Source of the DNA: Tridacna crocea
Taxonomy: Eukaryota; Mollusca; Bivalvia; Cardiida; Cardiidae
Assembly (NCBI GenBank): GCA_943736015.1
Contig: OX031058.1
Coordinates: 20,423,001-20,487,000, forward strand
Direction: 5' to 3'
DNA length: 64,000 nucleotides
The notes beneath the pieces are model-generated. The model had not been told where the DNA came from. It ran no database searches and saw only the letters and a list, made by a program, of their open reading frames with translations. The stretch's first letter is position 1. Each line of letters starts with the position of its first letter. The position numbers and the translations under genes were made by a program. Shown piece after piece: positions 12,049 to 20,245 of the stretch.

Positions 12049-12261
12049 CATTTGGTACTTAATTATATTTCTCTGCAGTGCAGATTAAATTGAAGAAATA
12101 GAAGTCAGTATGGCGCTCTGTCTTTATTACCGAAAAATATACGATGAACTTGAGATTGTACGGTGCACAATTCCTGTCCAAATATGAAAGAAAAAAACCA
12201 CCATACTCATTATTGAGACTACGGCGTAGACCTAGTAAAGATTTTCTTTTGTCCGTTTCAG

Positions 12262-13213
12262 ATACACATCCAGCTTTATAAAGTGCTCTCTACCAGACAA
12301 ACGGAGACCATTTGCTGTGTCACTGGTGCACGAATCGCGATGCTTGCAAGCAGACAACGCAATCGAGATAAGATACCTACCGAAACAAGGCTATACTAAA
12401 AACTTTACAGTGTGTCTTTGTCCTTTGAATTTCCGTTATGGCCGGGCCTACGAACTCGTCGAGTGGATAGAACTGAATCTCATTCTTGGTGCTAGTCACT
12501 TTGTTGTGTATAATTACTCTTCTTCAATCAATGTTGTTTCCGTGTTAGATCACTATTCTAGACTCGGAATTGTTGACGTGATACAATGGCCGCTGCCCAT
12601 TGGAGTAGATAAATGGCCGCACACAGCTGACCCTGTGCACGTGCACTACTTTGCTCAAACAGCTTCTTTAAACGATTGCTTGTTAAGAAACAAAGCAGAA
12701 TCTAAATATATAGTGAATTTAGACCTGGATGAATTCATCATACCTCATTCAAACAACACATTTACTTGGAACGATATGATTAGTCGTTTAAAGCCATCGG
12801 GTGCGTATTTGGTTAGAAACACCTTTTTCCGAAAAGAATGGACGAACGAAAAGTTCGATTTCCCTGGAAAGCAAGACGCTGATAAATATAAACTAGTTAC
12901 ACTGCTTAAAGTAGAGAGAGAGGCAAAGATTTTTCCAGCTAAACAGAGATCGAAGTACATTGCCAAGACTTCTGCGGCAGAGGTGATTGTCACCCACGAA
13001 ATTTCGCGCATGGCACCTGGTCAGACAATATTAACTGTCTCACCGGACGAGGGCCTGGTGCACCACTATAGAAACTGGTTAAAGTACGATGACAAGCAAA
13101 CACGTGTCAGAGATATAACAGTAGTTGAAAAGTATGCAAAATTATTGATTGAAAGAGTGGCGAAGACTTGGTCTAAGCTAGAAAATGTCACGATGGATAT
13201 ACCCATCGAATAA
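12262..13213 (+). CDS. Glycosyltransferase family 92, terminal exon (gene copy A)
   Basis: This is the catalytic-domain exon of a GT92 (DUF23-type) glycosyltransferase. The acceptor is TTTCAG at 12256-12261. The exon is read in the phase that completes a codon begun in an upstream exon, giving YTSSFIKCSLPDKRRPFAVS and then 295 more residues to TAA at 13211-13213. The DxD-like motif NLDLDEF (metal and nucleotide-sugar binding in GT-A folds), the QTASLNDCLLRN block and the C-terminal HHYRN motif are all present. GT92 members are type II Golgi membrane enzymes; C. elegans GALT-1 adds galactose to core fucose of N-glycans, but the substrate here is unknown. The matching first exon, with the membrane anchor, is not in the 12 kb upstream, so this gene either starts outside the window or lost it. 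No frameshift or stop is seen, and the protein matches copy B at about 272 of 298 aligned positions. Confidence 0.85.
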
Positions 13214-13282
13214 AGGAAGCAATTGACATTAGAAATACGAGTTCTTTATTTTACATCCTTTTAACAGGTAGCCTTTCAATAA

Positions 13283-13548
13283 TTGGCATGTAACACGCGA
13301 AAAGGGGCATTCGGACCTGTGCGTAAAGCGTCGTCTCTGATCAGTCTGCGCAGTCCATGCAGGGTAATCGGCAAAGACACCTTCCGTTTTAATGATATTT
13401 TCTGTTTTGCGCATGTCTACTGTAGCACAAAACCTAATGTAGACGTAAAGTGCCGTCTTGGATTAGCCTGCGCGGATTGCGCAGGCTGATCCGAGACGAC
13501 ACTTTACGCAAATATCCGAATGCCCCTTTTCGCGTGTTACAAGCCATA
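13283..13548. mobile_element. Double-hairpin MITE (family E)
   Basis: Ends read GGCATGTAACACGCGAAAAG and its complement; two hairpins, the second nearly perfect (GATTAGCCTGCGCGGATTGC followed by its complement). It begins about 70 bp after the GT92 stop codon and is absent from the equivalent place in the duplicate at 35530, so it inserted after the duplication. Confidence 0.85.
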
Positions 13549-13578
13549 TAATGTTGGCAGTTGGATGTGAAGTATACT

Positions 13579-13964
13579 CACGGTGGGGAATCACGTGACA
13601 CAACAACAAAAACAATGACCCGACATTTGAAGAAATTCCCCCACTTCAGGTAAGAAAATCTTCAGTAATTCCGTTAATACGTGACCGATTGGAATTTGGT
13701 TTGAAGCAGAGAAGGCGGAAGGACTCCGGGGATTTGCTTGATGTGTTAGATTTTTTAAACAACACCTGATAAAAAAGTTATTGACGAGCAAACAAATTAT
13801 CCAGGGTAAAAAACTTTCTTTGCTCGTCAATAACTTTTTTGACGCAAATCCCAATCGGTCACGTATTAACGGAATTATTGAAGATTTTCTTACCTCAAGT
13901 TGGGGAATTTTTTCAAATGTCGGGTCATTTTTGTTGTTGTTGTGTCACGTGATTCCCCGCCGTG
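13579..13964. mobile_element. Palindromic MITE (family G) in the left LTR
   Basis: Ends CACGGTGGGGAATCACGTGA and complement CACGTGATTCCCCGCCGTG, flanked by a 5-bp duplication ATACT (13574-13578 and 13965-13969). The interior is a long inverted repeat whose right arm is shortened compared with the 14323 copy. Confidence 0.8.
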
Positions 13965-14049
13965 ATACTGGTCTATCCCACAGATAGATGTAAAGGTAAA
14001 GCTTGTGTTGGTATAAAAGTACACTTAAACTGGCTTGCTATGAAGCTAG

Positions 14050-14132
14050 CTTTTGTAGAACTTACGTTGTAAGACTGTTCGCTTTGAGACCTGGAGGTCC
14101 AGGGTTCAAACCCCGCCAGTGACGGCTGTCTG
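14050..14132 (+). promoter_or_regulatory. tRNA-like Pol III boxes within left LTR
   Basis: AGACTGTTCGCTTTGAGACC and GGTCCAGGGTTCAAACCCCG lie at A-box/B-box spacing. The right LTR has a better A box, GACGTGGTAGAGTGTTCGCC (14799-14818), and the same B box (14827-14846). The resemblance to a tRNA is visible by eye; promoter activity is inference. Confidence 0.4.
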
Positions 14133-14322
14133 TGAGAACTATTACATTGGCGCCCAACGTAAAAAAACCACTTATTTAAGAGATAGGGTAATAGAAATTG
14201 AAGGATTCGTGGTCGAATCTTCATGTGTCGGGGGATTATGTAGTATTTATCCCAAAGATAAATGTTAAGGTAGAGCTTGTGTTGGTATAAGGGAACACTT
14301 ATACTGCCTTGCTCTATATGAA

Positions 14323-14774
14323 CACGGCGGGGAATCACGTGACTCAACAACAACAACAATGACCGATATTTGAAAAAATTCTCCGACTTCAAGTAAGAAA
14401 ATCTTAAATAATTCCGTTAATACATGACCGATTGGAATTTGGTTTGAAGCAGAGAAGGCGGAAGGACTCCGGGGATTTGCTTGATGTATTAGATTTTTTA
14501 AACAACACCTGATAAAAAAGTTATTGACGAGCAAACAAATTATCCAGGGTAAAAAATTTGTTTGCTCGTCAATAACTTTTTTATCAGGTGTTGTTTACAA
14601 AATCTAACACATCAAGCAAATCCCTAGAGTCCTTCTGCCTTCTCTGCTTCAAACCAAATTCCAATCGGTCATGTATTAATGGAATTATTGAAGATTTTCT
14701 TACCTGAAGTCGGGGAATTTTTTTCAAATGTCGGTCATTGTTGTTGTTGTTGTGTCACGTGATTCCCCGCCGTG
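14323..14774. mobile_element. Palindromic MITE (family G) in the right LTR
   Basis: A 452 bp element that is almost one perfect palindrome: ends CACGGCGGGGAATCACGTGA, arms through GACCGATTGGAATTTGG and TTATTGACGAGCAAACAAAT, and a short centre near 14543-14556. The 6-bp sequence TATGAA flanks both ends, and the left LTR carries the matching empty site GCTATGAAGCTAGC at about 14038. Confidence 0.85.
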
Positions 14775-14954
14775 TATGAAGCTAGCTTTTTCCCGACGTG
14801 GTAGAGTGTTCGCCTTGAGCCCGAGAGGTCCGGGGTTCAAACCCCGCCAGTGACGGCTGTATGTGAGAACTGTTACACGTATTCAAAGCATTTGCTCCTT
14901 TTCCTAAACTAGGGCTTAATAGTTAATAATTTTATCCTCAATTTGGGCTTCCAA

Positions 14955-14998
14955 AAATGTTGAAAACGAAACGGTGTTAAACACCATACAATCAAAAA
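14955..14998 (+). mobile_element. SINE type 2 tail fragment
   Basis: Only the 3' end remains: ATGTTGAAAACGAAACGGTG followed by TTAAACACCATACAATC. Confidence 0.6.
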
Positions 14999-15511
14999 AT
15001 AACTGCTAATATGTCCCAATATTTCGGAAAGCTATTTAAATTCCTTAAACTGTTACAAAATGAAAGAACGATTAAGGGACATAGAAATGTGACACCATCA
15101 TGATAAATTGGTAAACAGAGAGAGAGAGAGAGAGATGTCAAACCATAAAGATAAACAAATGATAATAATTCGGAGCTCCAGATAGTGGGAGTGACTGATT
15201 TCAAAATTGAAAATATTAACCATTCTCCTCTGAACCCAATGTTGTGGATACTCATTAGAATAGTCTCATTTAGACGTTTCTAATGAGTAACCACAACATA
15301 GGGTTTCGAGGAGGAATAACGACTTTAGAACACTATCACTCCCTCGTATCTGGAGATCTGAATTAATGTTATTGTGAGCATCGTCATACTGACAGTCTGT
15401 AACCCATGACATTAATCTAAATGCAAAAGTGTATTACTCTCAGACGATCGCAGTGTCTTTTTAGGGTCGACTCACTTCATAATTATAGGGGAAACAGGTA
15501 TTCCTCACAGC

Positions 15512-15740
15512 TTAACACTTTACTCCATAGATACTCATTTCTACGCATTGCTTGTAGCAGCCTTTGGAAAACATTGGGGCAAAAGGTGAAATTGCTCGTC
15601 ACGAGCAATTTCACCTTTTGCCACAATGTTTTCTACACTACCAAAAGGTGTCATATACACATAAGAAACAGCTTTATCCTTGCTCTTGTTTACGGTCAAT
15701 TAGAGATACCATAGAAAAGCCTTACGGGGTAAAGGGTTAA
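15512..15740. mobile_element. Intact TTAA hairpin MITE (type C)
   Basis: Ends TTAACACTTTACTCCATAGA and GGGGTAAAGGGTTAA with TTAA on both sides. The hairpin is AAAAGGTGAAATTGCTCGTC followed by its complement, with GGCAAAA/TTTTGCC stems, distinguishing type C. It lies inside segmental duplication copy A. Confidence 0.9.
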
Positions 15741-16670
15741 ATACCCGTGGTACTGTCTATGTAATGAAGCGATGTATTTTTACCTGTCTTACCTTTTATG
15801 TGTTTGTTTTGTTATGTTGTGTATGTCAACAAAGGCTTAAATTATCATCTGAGAGAAACAGGGATCAACACGACATGTTTGTTTTAATAAGGACTGGATT
15901 TCGGCAACCCTCTCCCCCCCTCCCCCTCCCCCCGGTAAAAATACAGCTTTCGTTTCATTGACACATAAGTAAATTGAATTTTCATAAGATTTCTTTGTGT
16001 ATTCAATGGCTTTATTTGTGTTTTCGTTTGTATATTGACGATCCAAACGAATAACCTTTCTCTTGCTTACTGAACTTTCACTATACCTCTGGCGACTCGA
16101 TGATAGCTTTTGAAGATAGTGCAGATTAAGGTCAGACTGCACAAAACATACAGTCTGATCTTTAATTAATGCTGTCCGCTACCTGATGCTAAACGATTCC
16201 AAAAATCATCACTAAAGTGCAAATTTACTTTTAAACCTTGAACAGGACCGAATTTGTAGTGTTGCAGTACAATGAAGTTGTTCGTTCTTGCTATTGTGCA
16301 GTCCCGGCGGACATCTAAGACTTTTACCAACCTTTCAAGAAACAGCTTTTAAGATCTTATTCTTAATTTAGAAAGCAATACAATTGTAATTTCTGATTGG
16401 CTTAAAGGAGTGGTCTAACCAATTATAGATCGTACTACTTTTTTACTTAAGAGGTCTTGAGAATTCGAATGCAAGTTAGATATTCCGATAAATACGTTCC
16501 CTTGTGATCTCACTTTTTGATCTTATTTATTAGCCTATAGCCTACTCGTACATCATCTTTGAAACAAGTTCTTTAACTGAAATTAAACCTCAAACACACA
16601 AACGCGGTACGGCTGAATTTGTGTGCATCTTTTTCAGATAAGCAGCGTAAATAAAGATATTACATATCTA
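15741..16670. other. Gene-free; poly-C/T tract and hairpin D fragment
   Basis: A CTCCCCCCCTCC-rich tract is at about 15909-15934. At 16128-16190 GTCAGACTGCACAAAAC and CAGTCTGATC resemble a decayed family D hairpin. No exon is supported. Confidence 0.4.
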
Positions 16671-16689
16671 TAGAAGATACTTGTTTTGG

Positions 16690-16813
16690 TGAAAGGTCGA
16701 AATTTATTTCATCGAGTGGACACCATCGGCAATATTTTCACGAGTGGCTCAGCCACTCGAGAAAATGTTAGCGATGGTGCTCACGAGTTGAAATAAATTT
16801 CGGTCTTTCACAA
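16690..16813. repeat. Long hairpin, 124 bp
   Basis: GTGAAAGGTCGAAATTTATT...CGAGTGG...CACCATCG pairs with CGATGGTG...ACTCG...AAATAAATTTCGGTCTTTCAC, with a turn at GTGGCTCAGCCAC. Inverted AAGCATGAAATA motifs at about 16842 and 17117 suggest it is part of a larger element running to about 17135. Confidence 0.6.
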
Positions 16814-17264
16814 AAAAAACCCCACCAAATATTCTATTTATTTCATGCTTTTAACCCGTTCTGGAAGGAGCATTATCAAAATCCACAACAGTTTTTTTTT
16901 CCGTTATTCCTCGTGGCGTCCCCTCCCGCATAGCAATGCATTACAATATTACGTCAAGCGCTAGAAATGTAAAGTAAATGACGTCATATTTCTATCTGGT
17001 TGTGAGGCACGCGCAATTAACCTAGGCAACAAGAACATGAAAATCGGTATTTTCACTGGTGATACCAGTGTAAGATCGAAAAATATTTTCACTGCTATTC
17101 CTCGATATCCTTTCGGGAAGCATGAAATAAAGTGTCGAGATCTGTCAGCGCAATGTGTATAGTCTAGGGCTTTGTAGCATTCAAGATTATTTAAGAGCCA
17201 CGAATTGGGATTGAAAATAGGACATTATGATTGATTACAAACCAGGCCTCTGGTGTGATTACCA

Positions 17265-17515
17265 TATGGCTTGCAACACGCGAAAGGGGACATTTGCGTA
17301 AAGTATCGTCTCGGATCAGCCTGCACAGGCTAATCCGAAATGACACTTTCCGTATTTATGTAATGTTCTGTTCTGCACAAATCTTCTGTATCACACAATC
17401 TAATGTAGTAGTAAAGTGCCGTCTCGGATCAGCCTTGGCGGATTTGCGCAGACTGATCTTTGACGATACTTTACGCAAATATATGAATGTCCCTTTTCGC
17501 GTGTTTAAAGCCATA
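17265..17515. mobile_element. Double-hairpin MITE (family E)
   Basis: TATGGCTTGCAACACGCGAA at the left and CGCGTGTTTAAAGCCATA at the right, with two hairpins built on TCTCGGATCAGCCTG. Confidence 0.85.
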
Positions 17516-17694
17516 ATATTATGGAAAGCGCATCTCCAAAATCGATAACATACAGATGTATGGAACACACAGAACTAAATCAAGGGTGACAACCTACGTC
17601 ATAGCAGAGGTGTCGGAATAGCCGCCATTTTGTGCGCAAAGTGCAGATTAATTACTTTAAAAAGATATATACATCTAAAATTTACTTAGAATAC

Positions 17695-17982
17695 CTACGG
17701 TAAATACATTTGTCCTATTCGTGAAATCAAAATGCCATGAAATAATGTTGTAGCTCTAAACACTTCTACACAATTATTCTTAACGGCATTGAATACATCT
17801 ATTTTTAAATCGCACATGTATGCGTCACTGGCTTCGAAATAGGTAATTGCAAAATCAACGAAACTAATGAACAAAATTATTAATAAACTAACGAAGAAAG
17901 TTGTCAGGTACCATATGCACTGCTTTGTTTGGACAGATCTTCCATAACAATAATTTACAAGCTGAAAAACAAACCTTTTCAA
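17695..17982 (-). CDS. Possible small membrane-protein exon
   Basis: An open frame of 95 codons starts with ATG at 17982. It holds one hydrophobic segment (residues about 24-48, YLTTFFVSLLIILFISFVDF) followed by a mixed C-terminal stretch with NAVKNNCVEVF. I do not recognise it. In favour of coding: residue composition is protein-like, and a 76 bp part is repeated at 19278-19353 with a single change that is silent in this frame. Against: the length is modest, no splice partners were found, and the repeat could simply be a transposon piece. Confidence 0.25.
   Translation of the reverse strand: MKRFVFQLVNYCYGRSVQTKQCIWYLTTFFVSLLIILFISFVDFAITYFEASDAYMCDLKIDVFNAVKNNCVEVFRATTLFHGILISRIGQMYLP
17717..17792. 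repeat. Short local duplication, copy 1
   Basis: 76 bp nearly identical to 19278-19353, direct orientation, beginning ATTCGTGAAATCAAAATGCC. The second copy begins at the edge of a family E element. Confidence 0.8.
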
Positions 17983-19035
17983 AACGAAGATGGCGGATTT
18001 AAAATATTTCCGATGACGTATGCTATGACGTAGGTTGTTACCCTGTAAATAACAACTTTATGACACACGCGTTCAAGAAAGAAAAATGGAATCAGCATCA
18101 AACAACACGAACTAGTAATAATCATGACACATTTATGTAATATACAAGTAAGATGTAAGAAAGAAAACAAATCAGCATGCAATGTTCACAAATAAGAATG
18201 TCACTGTAGTGGATTTAGGTCAATCTACTGGGAGTTTCCCGGAAGTTTCCAGAGATTGGCGAGTTTCCTGTGACGTCACGCCTGGAACTGAAGTCTCTTC
18301 CGGTCAGCCAGGGATGGAGGATAGGCACCAATCGCAGGGAGTGGCTGTTATATCCTTTACATCGGGACCACTGGACGAAATACAGGTAAACGATTGAATT
18401 GCGTAATGTCTCTTAAGTAAACACGAGTTTCTTTATTACGTAGGCCTATAGAATTTTGGCGGATATTCCCCTCCATACAGATGAAGCCTTATGTCAGGTA
18501 GAGACCACCTTTATATTCATCAGTGTATCTATAGTTATGTTTTTACAGGAATATGTGTCGCCAAAAAGTTGAATGTGCATGTAACGTTGAAATTAAGTCA
18601 AAGGACCGATAGTCCTGAGAGCGGCATGGTGGGTATTGGGTTAGAAGTTTCATTTTCATTATTTCTAAATTCGACAATACTACTAATAATAAAAGGATTG
18701 AAGATAGAAAATAACCTGACCATAAGATAGTGTTACATGCAAGCAAAAGTTCTGATATGTCACCCTAAAATTACGATCATGAATATTAAAATTAACACAC
18801 AAAAGTGCTGTGAGAATTGAAATTCGTGCACCAGGAACAGATTTAAAAAGTTCAAAAGCTCTTCGTTTGACTTCATTTAAAGAAGTTTATCAAAAGACAC
18901 AATGTGTGTAAAACAGCTGTCGAAGTCCTACCAATATTTGCAGTTCCTGCCCAGCTTAATAATGCCGTTAAAAAAGATTGTAGACAATACTTAGGTCAAT
19001 CTTTTTGATAACATTTTAGTGATACGTTTGCTGTG
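17983..19035. other. No confident gene
   Basis: An open frame 18182-18397 on the plus strand ends near a possible donor (ATACAG|GTAAAC at 18385), but nothing in it is recognisable. The two candidate frames around 18,000 are head to head with AAGATGGCGG at about 17986, which is YY1-like. The remainder is AT-rich. Confidence 0.3.
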
Positions 19036-19277
19036 TATGGCTTGCAACATGGGCATTCGGACATTTGTGTAAAGTGTCGCCTCGATCAGCCTGCGCAGTT
19101 CGCGCAGGCTAATCCGAGACGGCACTTTACGACTTCATTAGATTTTTTGCTACAGTAGACTTACGCAAAACAGAAAAATCCATAAAAAACGGAAAGTGTC
19201 GTTTTGGATTATCCTTAGCAGGCTGATCCAAGAAGACACTTTACGCAAATGTTCAGATGCCCCCTTTGCGTGTTGCA
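19036..19277. mobile_element. Double-hairpin MITE (family E)
   Basis: TATGGCTTGCAACATGGGCA to TTTGCGTGTTGCAA, two hairpins; the second has lost part of its loop side. Abuts the 76 bp duplicated segment at 19278. Confidence 0.8.
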
Positions 19278-19353
19278 ATTCGTGAAATCAAAATGCCATG
19301 AAATAATGTTGTAGCTCTAAACACTTCAACACAATTATTCTTAACGGCATTCT
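19278..19353. repeat. Short local duplication, copy 2
   Basis: Second copy of the 76 bp segment at 17717-17792, differing at one position. Confidence 0.8.
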
Positions 19354-19454
19354 ATACGACATCTGTTACGTCCATTCTGAACTATTTCAACGTCAAGTCT
19401 CTTTTGAAAGTTTATCACCGATGCACACATTTTTGGAGTTATTTCTCTCATCTC

Positions 19455-19870
19455 TACGAATAGCTTGTTTCAATTGTTTACCAGACGAAAAAACCCTAGA
19501 TTTGTCAATTTTCAAAACATTTGAAAACAACAAATCAAACCAAAAATGTGTATCACATGATTGTCTCTGGGTAACAGAAAGCGTTGTGGGAAAGGGGATA
19601 ATGCTTTCTAAAGCCTTTTTTTTTCTGAGAAACGTTAAAGCGGAATTGTTTGAAAAAGAGATATTTTTTTTACAGTTACAGAATTACGGACTTATCCTAA
19701 TCAAAAGCATTTGCAGACGACAAATTAGATAGGACTCAAATAGTTGATATTGTATTTGAAAGAGAAGAAAACATTGTCGGATACCAACATTTTCTCTTTT
19801 TTGCATTAATGTTTTCAAAATATTCTTGCTCTTCCTCATGATCGAGAAAAGTCACAATTTGTGTAAAATA
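19455..19870. mobile_element. Decayed hairpin MITE copies (type A)
   Basis: Two eroded copies. One centres on GAAAGCGTTGTGGGAAAGGG (about 19578), the other on AAGCATTTGCAGACGACAAA at about 19708 and AACATTTTCTC at about 19787. End TTAAs are not clear. Confidence 0.5.
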
Positions 19871-20245
19871 TTAATACCACCCTTTAGGCAAAACGGGTAT
19901 CTTTAGTTTACTTTGCTAACATTTTGGATGAGAACAACCAAATTTCGACTACACAGTGGAAATGTTCTGTTGGATTTAATCAGTTTTATGATTAGGCAGA
20001 TTTATTTCTTGAATGCAAAGCGAGATACGAAGCCAGCTTTTGACAAGATCGTCTTTACCGAATGGGTTGTGCGGGCATGGATGCAAATAGAAACAACTGC
20101 GCGGGTGCACGAATATTAGATTGCCTTATAAGTATAAACAAAGGAAGAACATCATTCTTTAACCCTTTCCCAAACAGCATGTTTTGGACCAGACCAAAAT
20201 GAAAGCATTTTGCAAATGACAAATTAACAGTTGCTGAAATGATAT

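Larger units (their letters stand above)
13566..14877 (+). mobile_element. TRIM-like miniature LTR element with nested insertions
   Basis: Two direct repeats of about 180-190 bp (after removing insertions), 13566-14146 and 14239-14877, flank an internal region of only about 92 bp. The left repeat ends in ATTACA and is followed by TTGGCGCCCAACGT, a lysine-tRNA-type primer-binding site. A G-rich tract, GTCGGGGGATTA, sits immediately before the right repeat, as a polypurine tract would. No coding capacity is present. Each LTR is interrupted by a family G palindrome (13579-13964 and 14323-14774). I found no clear flanking target duplication. Each LTR also carries a tRNA-like segment. Confidence 0.65.
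12240..15970 (+). repeat. Segmental duplication, copy A
   Basis: This region aligns with 34485-38440 over the GT92 terminal exon (about 91% protein identity) and then in blocks of 3' flank: the GACATTAGAAATACGAGTTC block, the CCTTAAACTGTTACA...GATTAAGGGACATAGAAATG block at about 15000-15090, CTGACAGTCTGTAA at about 15388, and GGATCAACACGACATG...AAGGACTGGATTTCGG at about 15861-15905. Copy-specific insertions interrupt the alignment. Homology begins only about 20 bp before the exon acceptor. Confidence 0.8.

Noticed and set aside
12745-13011. Minus-strand open frame opposite the GT92 exon (and its twin at 34989-35255)
   Set aside because: It is the antisense shadow of a strongly supported coding exon and has no features of its own.
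14799-14860. Functional tRNA gene
   Set aside because: B box and part of the A box are tRNA-like, but acceptor and anticodon stems do not pair, and the segment is inside an LTR.
18182-18397. Plus-strand frame ending near a possible splice donor
   Set aside because: No recognisable domain, no partner exon, and a donor match of this quality is expected by chance.
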